Shown: positions 1-6,105, counted from the first letter of the stretch. The stretch: DNA of 6,485 bases from Ahrensia sp. (GCA_024639025.1 JAHEJF010000103.1:1-6485); one strand, 5' to 3'. The notes: generated by a model from the sequence alone, not told the origin. Numbers and translations: made by a program.

Positions 1-901
1 GCGGACCGTCATTGGTGATCTCATAGGTATAGGTGATGATCTGTCCGGCCGCAGAATAATGGGTGGTGGGCGTGGTTTTGGTCAGCGAAATCGACTGATT
101 GACCGTTATCGCAGAGGCGGCAAAGAAACCGGTTCCCCTTGCGGCAGCATCGCGGCTGGTCACGCCGTAAACATTCTCAATGGATTCGTCATAGGCAATT
201 GTTGCCACCGACGTGCCGGATGGATAGGTCGCGAGAATCGAACCATTGATATCCGCACTTGATGCCGGCGATGTCGTGGGGCCGATATTGTAAACGCATT
301 GTGCCTGGTTTGCGGCAATGGCACCGGTTGATCCTGCGCCAGTTGCCGGTCCGATCACCACAGAACGCGTTGCGGGGTTGGTTGAAACATAGGTCAATGT
401 CGGGTTGCCATTGTCACCGGTCAGGGTGACAAAATCGCACCGGTCGGTTGCGCCATCATTATCGGTCGCATCAATGTCGGAAACAACAAATGAGAGATTG
501 TCGACCGCAAAGGCAACGCCGCCACTGAAAAAGGACATTGTCAGCGTGTTGGTTGCTTCACCAATTCCGCTATTGCCCAGCGATGCATCATGCGCCACAC
601 CAAGCGACGTTTCGACGCCGAATATGTTGGTTTCATCTGGATACCCAGCAACAGCTGTGCCGCCGATTTGTGTTATCAAACCAGTCGCATCAAGCTGATA
701 TCCGTATTGATCCGTCATTGTGAAGCTGACAGGTCCGAGACCACCGGTGGGCCAATTGGGCGTGGTGCCGAAGTTGATGGTGAAATCGCCTGCGGACGCC
801 GATGTTGTCATTGCTGCAGCGACATGAAAACACACGGCAAATGCACTTGCCAAGAGCTTGGCTGACAGGCTGCTCCCTGCCCTGATGCCCGATAGTGTCA
901 A
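1..901 (-). CDS. Secreted DUF11-repeat surface protein, N-terminal part (runs off the left edge)
   Basis: An open frame of 300 codons runs from a TTG at 901-899 off the left edge with no stop. The first 37 residues look like a Sec signal peptide: Lys15, a hydrophobic core (LLASAFAVCF, residues 16-25), then an Ala-rich region and TSASA before GDF. Residues 38-265 are rich in Gly, Thr, Ser and Asn with few Lys, and read like an exported beta-sandwich domain. It includes VDNLSFVVSDIDATDNDGA (residues 133-151), a style common in surface 'choice-of-anchor' domains, and two cysteines (155, 202) that could pair. From residue 272 (SLTKTTPT...ITYTYEITNDGP) the sequence matches the start of the DUF11 conserved repeat found in large cell-surface proteins, so the full protein is probably much longer. 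The role is unknown; adhesin or matrix function is only inference. The start is uncertain: no ATG precedes residue 31, and ATG at 811 would leave no signal peptide. CTG at 868 is an alternative that fits the predicted promoter better. Confidence 0.75.
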   Translation of the reverse strand, partial: MTLSGIRAGSSLSAKLLASAFAVCFHVAAAMTTSASAGDFTINFGTTPNWPTGGLGPVSFTMTDQYGYQLDATGLITQIGGTAVAGYPDETNIFGVETSLGVAHDASLGNSGIGEATNTLTMSFFSGGVAFAVDNLSFVVSDIDATDNDGATDRCDFVTLTGDNGNPTLTYVSTNPATRSVVIGPATGAGSTGAIAANQAQCVYNIGPTTSPASSADINGSILATYPSGTSVATIAYDESIENVYGVTSRDAAARGTGFFAASAITVNQSISLTKTTPTTHYSAAGQIITYTYEITNDGP

Positions 902-930
902 TTTATAAAACCTGCATTGAAACGACTCAA
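902..930 (-). promoter_or_regulatory. Predicted sigma70-type promoter of the DUF11 gene
   Basis: On the minus strand TTGAGT (930-925) and TATAAA (907-902) are separated by exactly 17 nt, a good match to a housekeeping promoter. The predicted transcription start falls near 895, just inside the TTG proposed as start codon. So either this is not the promoter in use, or translation starts further in, for example at CTG 868, which has GGGAG shortly upstream. Confidence 0.5.
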
Positions 931-1015
931 TGCTTATTATCCAAGCGCCACCAATGCCGGTTCAAAATGCAGGATTTTGCACCAGCCAAATTTAGATGAG
1001 TATGATCGCAGCTTA

Positions 1016-1402
1016 TCAGCTGGCAACGCGCATTTCCGCCAGACGGTTGACACAGGCCTCCTCGACAGCATCGAGTTCTGCCAAGGTCTCTTCAATATCC
1101 TTGCGTTTCTGGCGCAATTCAGCCCGTTTTTCCTCGACTTTTTCAACAATGGTATGCAATTGCCCCGCCTCACCCGGCGGCGTTTTGTACATCTGGATAA
1201 TCTCGCGGATCTCCGCGATGGAAAATCCAAGGCGCTTGCCACGCATGATTTGCTTGATCAATACGCGATCCGATGGCCTGAACAGACGTGTACGGCCGCG
1301 GCGCACAGGCGCGATAAGCCCTTCATCCTCATAAAACCGCAGTGTTCGAGTGGAAATATCGAACTCACGTGTCAATTCGGTGATCGTATAAAATTCGCGC
1401 AT
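1016..1402 (-). CDS. MerR-family transcriptional regulator, LiuR-like
   Basis: A 128-residue protein of normal length for small MerR regulators. It starts at ATG 1402 and ends with tandem stops (TGA TAA). Residues 4-25 (FYTITELTREFDISTRTLRFY) form the winged helix-turn-helix and residues 26-50 the wing (EDEGLIAPVRRGRTRLF...). YEDEGLI is the typical MerR signature. Residues 80-118 form a Glu/Lys/Arg-rich coiled coil (IVEKVEEKRAELRQKRKDI) for dimerisation. The metal-binding cysteine pattern of MerR, CueR or ZntR is absent, and the only cysteine is Cys117. This architecture, with a long helix ending in ETLAELDAVEEAC, resembles LiuR-type MerR proteins that control branched-chain amino-acid/acyl-CoA catabolism. 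No such catabolic genes are in the window, so the ligand and targets remain unknown. The gene lies 114 nt downstream of mgtE on the same strand but has its own promoter. A GGAG lies 13 nt before the start, a rather long spacing. MerR membership is secure; the LiuR subfamily is a guess. Confidence 0.9.
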   Translation of the reverse strand: MREFYTITELTREFDISTRTLRFYEDEGLIAPVRRGRTRLFRPSDRVLIKQIMRGKRLGFSIAEIREIIQMYKTPPGEAGQLHTIVEKVEEKRAELRQKRKDIEETLAELDAVEEACVNRLAEMRVAS

Positions 1403-1446
1403 CTACCCGCAGGATCTCCAAAAAAGCCTGCCCCTGTTATCCCTTA

Positions 1447-1475
1447 TAATTAGACAACTCTTACGTAAAAGTCAA
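1447..1475 (-). promoter_or_regulatory. Promoter of the merR-family gene with built-in operator palindrome
   Basis: On the minus strand, -35 TTGACT (1475-1470) and -10 TAATTA (1452-1447) are separated by 17 nt. The spacer region holds the near-palindrome ACTTTTACGTAAGAGT (plus-strand positions 1457-1472), whose two halves pair at all but one position. MerR-family dimers bind palindromes between -35 and -10. The normal 17-nt spacer, instead of the 19-20 nt typical of MerR-activated promoters, suggests autorepression rather than twist activation. The predicted transcript starts near 1440, about 38 nt before the gene. Confidence 0.6.
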
Positions 1476-1516
1476 TTATAATTCATTGAGTTTGCCGCCC
1501 AATTTCGTCTGGTGTT

Positions 1517-2926
1517 CTAAAACAAGACAATGGCCGCAAGGCCAAGGAAGGCAAAAAAGCCCACAACGTCGGTTACAGTGGTCACAAACACGCTGGAAGC
1601 ACTGGCCGGATCTATGTTCAGTTTATCAAGCGCCAAGGGTATCAATATGCCCGCAAGCGCTGCGCAAACCATATTGATGATCATCGCCGCGCCGATCACT
1701 GCGCCCAGGGTGGGATTGCCGAACCAAAGCGCGGCCATGACGCCCACCAGCGCTGCAAACAGAACACCATTGATAAAACCGACGGTCAGCTCTCGCCGGA
1801 TGATGCGGCTGGCGTTGTGAATATCGATATCTTTGGTAGCGAGCGCGCGAACGGCAACAGTCATCGTCTGCGTGCCAGCATTGCCGCCCATTGACGCAAC
1901 GATCGGCATCAAAACCGCAAGAGCCACCATTTGCGCAATGGTCGCATCGAATAATCCTATGACATAGGAGGCAAGAATTGCCGTTGCTAAATTGACCAGC
2001 AGCCAAACAAAGCGGGAGCGTGTTGTGCTGATCACATTGTCAGACAACTCTTCATCACCGATACCGGCAAGACGCTTGAAGTCCTCTTCAGCTTCCTGCT
2101 GGATAACATCGACAACATCATCGATGGTCAGCACGCCAACAAGACGCTCGTTCTCATCAACAACAGCGGCAGAGAGCAGGTCATACTGCTCAAAAATCTG
2201 CGCCGCCTCCTCCTGATCCATTTCGGCGGGAATGGCATGTCGTGTTTCGCGCTGGATATCTTCAACCCGCTCCGCCCTACCCGTCCGCAGAATCTTGTCC
2301 AGATCTACCGCGCCAAGAAGTCGAAAAGTCGGATCGATGACATAGAGCTGCGAGAACGAGTCGGGCAGATCTTCGGTGTCACGCAAATAGTCGATTGTTT
2401 GGCCGACGGTCCAATATGGCGGCACAGCGACAAAGTCCGCCTGCATGCGTCGGCCGGCAGATTCTTCCGGATAATCGAGCGAACGACGCAGCCTGATCCG
2501 CTCTGTGAAAGGCACCTTGGCCAGAATGTCGGCCTGCTCGCCCTCGTCCATATCTTCGAGGATGTAGACCGCGTCATCAGATTCGAGTTCCTGAAGCGCC
2601 TGCGCAATCTGCTCGTTGGGCAATGCGGTGACGATGTCCATGCGAATGGCTTCGTCAATTTCCGTGAGCGCGGAGAAGTCGAACCTTTCGCCCAGCATGG
2701 CGACCAGTTCCTGCCGCTCACCGGGTTCCAGTGCCTCGATCAGGTCTCCGAGCTCAGATTCGTGCAGGTTCTCAACTGCTGTCGTCAGTGCCTCGATATT
2801 CTGCTGTTCAATGGCAATTGTGATCTGATCAAGGAAATCTGCGCGCACCACGCCGTCTTCGCCGTAAATGTCGGCGCCGCTCGGATTTACGACTTGCGCT
2901 TCCGTTTTGTTGTCGGCCTCAACCAT
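1517..2926 (-). CDS. mgtE: Magnesium transporter MgtE
   Basis: Encodes a full-length MgtE (469 residues), a dimeric inner-membrane Mg2+-selective channel gated by cytoplasmic Mg2+. Domains in order: an acidic helical MgtE N domain (about 35-140; LIEALEPGERQELVAMLGER, LEDMDEGEQADILAKVP); CBS1 (about 155-218; YPEESAGRRMQADFVAV, YVIDPTFRLLGAVDLDKIL); CBS2 (about 222-280; DLLSAAVVDENERLVGVLTI); the plug helix (about 281-300); and five membrane helices (about 306-469). The pore signature PIVASMGGNAGTQ is at 341-353. The C-terminal NIDPASASSVFVTTVTDVVG carries the conserved pore aspartate in TDVVG (Asp453). The start is ATG 2926, preceded by GGCAGG with a 4-nt gap; a TTG 27 nt further out is open but has no comparable ribosome site. 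It lies after the terminator of the symporter gene and has its own -10 box, so it appears to be a separate unit. No terminator follows before the MerR gene, so read-through is possible. Mg2+ is the main substrate; Co2+ transport is also known in the family. Confidence 0.97.
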   Translation of the reverse strand: MVEADNKTEAQVVNPSGADIYGEDGVVRADFLDQITIAIEQQNIEALTTAVENLHESELGDLIEALEPGERQELVAMLGERFDFSALTEIDEAIRMDIVTALPNEQIAQALQELESDDAVYILEDMDEGEQADILAKVPFTERIRLRRSLDYPEESAGRRMQADFVAVPPYWTVGQTIDYLRDTEDLPDSFSQLYVIDPTFRLLGAVDLDKILRTGRAERVEDIQRETRHAIPAEMDQEEAAQIFEQYDLLSAAVVDENERLVGVLTIDDVVDVIQQEAEEDFKRLAGIGDEELSDNVISTTRSRFVWLLVNLATAILASYVIGLFDATIAQMVALAVLMPIVASMGGNAGTQTMTVAVRALATKDIDIHNASRIIRRELTVGFINGVLFAALVGVMAALWFGNPTLGAVIGAAMIINMVCAALAGILIPLALDKLNIDPASASSVFVTTVTDVVGFFAFLGLAAIVLF

Positions 2927-2985
2927 CACACCTGCCAAAGACTCAATGCACAACGCATCAACAGAAATACCGATGCAAGATCAGG

Positions 2986-3012
2986 ATTATATGACGAAGT
3001 GGGAATTGCAAA
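2986..3012 (-). promoter_or_regulatory. Predicted promoter of mgtE
   Basis: A perfect TATAAT -10 box lies on the minus strand at 2991-2986. The best -35 is weak: TTTGCA at 3012-3007 with a 15-nt spacer. Predicted transcription starts near 2979, giving a leader of about 50 nt before ATG 2926. That is too short for the roughly 160-nt Mg2+ M-box riboswitch. Confidence 0.5.
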
Positions 3013-3053
3013 GGAAATGGGTAGTTGGTCGACACAAAAGCGACACTGTGCAT

Positions 3054-3083
3054 AAAAAGGGCGTCTGGAACGACGCCCTTTTT
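3054..3083 (-). terminator. Intrinsic terminator after the symporter gene
   Basis: A perfect 12-bp inverted repeat, AAAAAGGGCGTC (3054-3065) and GACGCCCTTTTT (3072-3083), surrounds a 6-nt loop. On the minus strand it begins 10 nt after the symporter stop (3096-3094) and ends in five T. The symmetric A and T tracts mean it would also terminate plus-strand transcripts. It insulates mgtE from the usp-symporter unit. Confidence 0.92.
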
Positions 3084-3093
3084 GTCGGTTGGT

Positions 3094-4647
3094 TCAGTGT
3101 TTGAACTTCTTGATTTCACCGGCAGCCAGGCGCTGGGCGTAGGATGCCAGTTCCTTCCTGACAACTTTCATCAGGAAATACAGCGCAAAGATGTTCACAA
3201 CCGCCATGGCGAAGATGGCAGCATCCGAGAAATCGATGACCGGTCCAAGGCTTGCTGCAGCACCGATGACAACAAAGATGCAAAAGATGACCTTGAAAAC
3301 CAACTCGGTCTTCTTGCCTTCACCAAACAGATAGGTCCAGCTTTTCAAGCCGTAGTAGGACCAGGAAATCATGGTCGAGAAGGCAAACAACACAACTGCA
3401 ATAGCCAGGATATAGGGGAACCACGATATTGTCGCACCAAAGGCATTGGACGTCAGGCTTACACCTGACACACCACCCACAGTCGCGATGGCCGTTCCAG
3501 CTTCATTCAGAGTGAACTGGCCAGTGCCCGGATCCATGATCAGCTGACCGGAAATGGTAATCACCAATGCTGTCATTGTACAAATGACAACGGTATCGAT
3601 CAGCGGTTCAAGTAGCGAGACAAAGCCCTCTGTGATGGGTTCCTTTGTGCGCACCGCCGAATGGGCAATCGCCGCAGAACCAACTCCGGCTTCGTTGGAA
3701 AATGCTGCTCGCTTGAAGCCCTGAATAAGCGCGCCGACAAAGCCGCCCGCAACACCCAAACCAGTGAAAGCACCGGCAAAAATCTGGCCAAAGGCCCAGC
3801 CAATCTTGTCATAGTTCAGGATCAGGATAATCAATGCCGCACCGACATACAAAATGCCCATGAACGGAACGACTTTCTCCGTAACGCGGGCAATCGACTT
3901 GATGCCGCCGACAATCACCGCAAAAACAACCGCAGCAAACACAATGCCGGTTATCCAGCCCGGATAATCACCAAAGATACCGGATATCTGCGCATGCGCC
4001 TGATTGGCCTGGAACATGTTGCCGCCACCGAGCGCGCCGAGGATACAGAAAATGGAGAATAAGACGGCAAGAATTTTCCCGCCCGGCAGTCCAAGTTCAT
4101 CAAATCCCTTTGAGATATAGTACATGGGACCACCAGAGACCGTACCATCATCATATTCGTTCCGGTATTTCACGCCGAGCGTACATTCGGTGAATTTGGA
4201 GGCCATGCCCAACAATCCGGCAAGGATCATCCAGAATGTTGCACCTGGACCACCGATGCCAACAGCCACAGCCACACCTGCGATATTACCCAGGCCGACA
4301 GTGCCCGACAAAGCTGTTGCAAGGGCCTGGAAATGGCTCACCTCGCCTGCATCTTTCGGGTCTGAATAGTCGCCTTTGACCAGCCCTATTGCATGGCCGA
4401 AGAAGCGAAATTGGACAAAACCGAAATACAGCGTGAAAACCGATGCGGCCACAACCAGCCACATCACAATCCAGGGAAAACTTGTGCCCGGAAACGGTGC
4501 AAAGATGAAACTGACGAAAGGCCCGGTAATACTGGCAAAGACCTCGTTGACCTGCTGGTCAAGTGTCATCGCTTCCTGCGCGAATGCTGACGTTGCTGTC
4601 ACTGCGGCCGCTGCTTGCGTCGCAAGCATTGTTGATATCTTTTTCAT
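3094..4647 (-). CDS. AGCS-family alanine/glycine:cation symporter
   Basis: Encodes a 517-residue inner-membrane secondary transporter of the alanine or glycine:cation symporter family (AlsT/DagA/AgcS-like), importing D/L-alanine or glycine with Na+ or H+. Family hallmarks: FQALATALSGTVGLGNIAGV (106-125), containing the LSGTVGLGNIAG signature, then GGPGATFWMILAGLLGMASK (132-151), GVKYR and SGGPMYYI (171-178). Further on are FKRAAFSNEAGVGSAAIAHS (311-330) and SLLEPLIDTVVICTMTALVI (344-363). About eleven hydrophobic segments run between 57 and 495. An extra N-terminal segment MKKISTMLATQAAAAVTATSAFA looks like a cleavable signal peptide (cut near 23), leaving a periplasmic N-terminus, as some proteobacterial members have. 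The Lys/Arg-rich tail (KKFKH) should be cytoplasmic. Start ATG 4647 is preceded by GAGGA with a 6-nt gap, overlapping the TGA of the upstream usp gene, so translation is probably coupled. Alanine versus glycine and Na+ versus H+ cannot be decided from sequence here. Confidence 0.95.
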   Translation of the reverse strand: MKKISTMLATQAAAAVTATSAFAQEAMTLDQQVNEVFASITGPFVSFIFAPFPGTSFPWIVMWLVVAASVFTLYFGFVQFRFFGHAIGLVKGDYSDPKDAGEVSHFQALATALSGTVGLGNIAGVAVAVGIGGPGATFWMILAGLLGMASKFTECTLGVKYRNEYDDGTVSGGPMYYISKGFDELGLPGGKILAVLFSIFCILGALGGGNMFQANQAHAQISGIFGDYPGWITGIVFAAVVFAVIVGGIKSIARVTEKVVPFMGILYVGAALIILILNYDKIGWAFGQIFAGAFTGLGVAGGFVGALIQGFKRAAFSNEAGVGSAAIAHSAVRTKEPITEGFVSLLEPLIDTVVICTMTALVITISGQLIMDPGTGQFTLNEAGTAIATVGGVSGVSLTSNAFGATISWFPYILAIAVVLFAFSTMISWSYYGLKSWTYLFGEGKKTELVFKVIFCIFVVIGAAASLGPVIDFSDAAIFAMAVVNIFALYFLMKVVRKELASYAQRLAAGEIKKFKH

Positions 4648-4653
4648 GATTTT

Positions 4654-4659
4654 TCCTCA
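4654..4659 (-). promoter_or_regulatory. Shine-Dalgarno overlapping usp stop codon (translational coupling)
   Basis: Minus-strand TGAGGA: the TGA is the stop of the usp gene and GAGGA is the ribosome site of the symporter gene, 6 nt before its ATG. Ribosomes finishing usp are therefore placed directly on the symporter start. Confidence 0.8.
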
Positions 4660-5094
4660 GCTAACAACTGTCACGGGCACGCTTGCGCTCATGACCAGGT
4701 TCGAGGTTGCGCCACCGAATATGCGTTTTGCAAATCCGCCTTCAGATGACCGGCCCACAATGATCTGGTCGGCATTGTTCTCTTCTGAGATTGCATTGAG
4801 CGCGTGTGCGACATCTCCGTGACGTACAACGCCGGTGGCGTTCAAGCCCGCCTCGGTTAGTTTGGCGACCGCGGGGTCCACCACGCGGCTCATCGCGGTC
4901 TTTATCTCTTCCTCGCGCCGTTTGTGCCTTTCGGCATTTTCTTCAGGTGTTTGAAAGGAGTATGGCGACCATTCCACGATATACGCGATAATGATTTCAC
5001 AATCTCCAATCAGTTTTGCCAGGTTTTGAGCATGTGCCAAGGCGCGCTCTCCCGACCCATGACCATCCAGGCCAATCACAAGTTTTGCAGTCAT
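4657..5094 (-). CDS. Universal stress protein, UspA family
   Basis: A 145-residue single-domain Usp protein, a cytoplasmic alpha/beta Rossmann-like dimer; members bind ATP/AMP or act as stress and energy sensors. The first strand, KLVIGLDGHGSGERALAHAQ (4-23), carries the conserved Asp10 after strand beta1. A charged helix (53-70, ENAERHKRREEEIKTAMS) follows, then VVRHGDVAHAL (89-99), the usual 'G.....I...A' segment. The last strands are ADQIIVGRSSEGG (108-120) and SVPVTVV (138-144). The nucleotide motif G-2x-G-9x-G-(S/T) reads G114, Ser117, G127, Gly128, so two of its four defining positions are changed and ATP binding may be lost or altered. It is the first gene of a unit with the AGCS symporter (9-nt gap). 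By analogy with other transporter-linked Usp proteins, it may modulate the carrier; that is inference. ATG 5094 is the only sensible start, with only a weak GGA 6 nt upstream. Confidence 0.93.
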   Translation of the reverse strand: MTAKLVIGLDGHGSGERALAHAQNLAKLIGDCEIIIAYIVEWSPYSFQTPEENAERHKRREEEIKTAMSRVVDPAVAKLTEAGLNATGVVRHGDVAHALNAISEENNADQIIVGRSSEGGFAKRIFGGATSNLVMSASVPVTVVS

Positions 5095-5285
5095 AGTCTG
5101 TCCATCCCCTCGTTCTCATTGCATTTTATTCTAATGCAGGGGAAACGAACACTACTTTTGTCTGATACGCAACAGCCGGGCGAAATACTTCGCACGCCAC
5201 ACACTCAACTTTTGCATCCAATAATAACACTACCGGAACTGCGCGGGGCATCCGATGCATGACTTCAATCAACACGCACCAAGCC
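5095..5285. promoter_or_regulatory. Divergent intergenic region between usp-symporter unit and AraC gene
   Basis: This non-coding stretch must hold the usp promoter and perhaps the AraC binding site. It contains the inverted repeat TGCATT (5120-5125) / AATGCA (5133-5138) around 7 nt. A possible minus-strand -10 TAAAAT lies between the arms, but no convincing -35 accompanies it. Further TGCAT words occur at 5214-5218 and 5255-5259. I could not define the usp promoter or find clear direct repeats of AraC type. Confidence 0.4.
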
Positions 5286-5313
5286 TTGATTGCGACATAG
5301 ATCGAGCTATTTT
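5286..5313 (+). promoter_or_regulatory. Predicted promoter of the AraC-family gene
   Basis: TTGATT (5286-5291) and TATTTT (5308-5313) are separated by 16 nt, a moderate sigma70-like match. The transcript would begin near 5320. That coincides with an in-frame ATG but leaves a 54-nt leader before the ATG at 5374 that has the strong ribosome site. Confidence 0.4.
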
Positions 5314-5358
5314 TTAGGTATGCCTGCACTGCGCGCTACAAGGTTCACTCTCCCCGCA

Positions 5359-5367
5359 GGAGGAGGT
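5359..5367 (+). promoter_or_regulatory. Strong Shine-Dalgarno deciding the AraC-gene start
   Basis: GGAGGAGGT contains the full anti-SD complement and lies 6 nt before ATG 5374. It is the best ribosome site in the window. It would also encode Gly-Gly-Gly if translation began upstream, so a chance match is possible. Confidence 0.55.
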
Positions 5368-5373
5368 CCGTTC

Positions 5374-6075
5374 ATGCTTGAACGGCTGATGCTTGGCGTG
5401 TTTCTCAATGATCAACCCACACATCGCTTGAATTTTGGGAACGGCAAGCCAACCCCGCATCCGCTGGTCGCCAATCAGGGCTGGATCATCCCGCCAGGTT
5501 CCAAGGGTAGCTGCGCGTTCGATGAACCGCTTGACATTATGCTGATTGAAATCGAGCCAATGGTGCTTCAGGAAGTGGGCATGCAAAGGCCCGAAACGAT
5601 TGCCCCCATGGTGGGCGATTTCGATCCGGTTACCCTTCAACTTGCCATGGCCGCCGAAAGCTTCTGCAATGGCGGCACCATATACCGCGAGACCATGCAT
5701 CGCGCTTTGGCGGCGCAGTTGACCAGGGCGCTGGCCGTCCGTCCCGAGGCATCGCAGATCGAAGACATTCGAATGAGGCGGATCATTGAATATGTGCATG
5801 ACAATCTGACGGCGGACCTGACACTGGGCTCGATGGCGGGTCTTGCAGCGATGAGCGGCTATCACTTCACCCGCTCTTTCAAAGCAGCCACAGGTAAAAG
5901 CCCGCTACAATATGTGATCGCCGCCCGGATTGATCTGGCCAAGGAATTGCTCCGGACAACCAGACTCTCCGTTGCTGAGATCTGCTCTCGCGTCGGCTAT
6001 AATGATCTGAGCCGTTTTGGCACCGACTTCAAAAGAGCGATCGGCGCTACGCCCGGTGCTTATCGCGCAAGATGA
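5374..6075 (+). CDS. AraC-family transcriptional regulator
   Basis: 233 residues from ATG 5374. The C-terminal AraC/XylS DNA-binding domain is complete (about 131-231). Helix-turn-helix 1 is LTLGSMAGLAAMSGYHFTRS (149-168), followed by the usual KAATGKSPLQYV linker. HTH2 is LSVAEICSRVGYNDLSRFGT (198-217), followed by FKRAIGATPGAYR. Residues 1-70 look like the remaining strands of a cupin-like sensor domain (GWIIPPGSKGSCAFDEPLDI, residues 36-55, then MLIEIEPMVL). Ligand unknown. The start is debatable. ATG 5374 has a superb Shine-Dalgarno, yet the in-frame residues from TTG 5290 or ATG 5320 (SSYFLGMPALRATRFTLPAG) resemble the first cupin strand of related regulators, which would give 261 or 251 residues. 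A stop at 5287-5289 rules out anything earlier. It is divergent from usp-symporter, the obvious candidate target, and converges with the minus-strand genes on its right. Confidence 0.92.
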   Translation: MLERLMLGVFLNDQPTHRLNFGNGKPTPHPLVANQGWIIPPGSKGSCAFDEPLDIMLIEIEPMVLQEVGMQRPETIAPMVGDFDPVTLQLAMAAESFCNGGTIYRETMHRALAAQLTRALAVRPEASQIEDIRMRRIIEYVHDNLTADLTLGSMAGLAAMSGYHFTRSFKAATGKSPLQYVIAARIDLAKELLRTTRLSVAEICSRVGYNDLSRFGTDFKRAIGATPGAYRAR

Positions 6076-6105
6076 TCTCAAGACGAGACCGACAATTTAA
6101 GCCGG

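Noticed and set aside
963..979. Inverted repeat CAAAAT-5nt-ATTTTG after the MerR gene as terminator
   Set aside because: The stem is 6 bp, almost all A/T, with no T run following it, so it is too weak for termination. It may belong to the CCTGCATT repeat noted separately.
917..1453. Plus-strand open frame of 178 codons opposite the MerR gene
   Set aside because: It is fully antisense to a clear MerR-family gene and its promoter, and its translation resembles no protein domain.
2927..2985. Mg2+ riboswitch (M-box) in the mgtE leader
   Set aside because: The predicted leader is about 50 nt and shows no extended helices. M-box elements are about 160 nt and are not typical of alphaproteobacteria.
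2237..3055. Long plus-strand open frame of 272 codons opposite mgtE
   Set aside because: It lies antisense to the conserved N-terminal and CBS part of mgtE, runs through the mgtE promoter, has no ribosome site or recognisable domain, and its composition is what the complement of mgtE codons produces.
5126..5329. Minus-strand open frame of 67 codons between usp and the AraC gene
   Set aside because: It occupies the whole divergent promoter region, overlaps the start of the AraC gene, lacks a ribosome site, and the translation shows no plausible domain.
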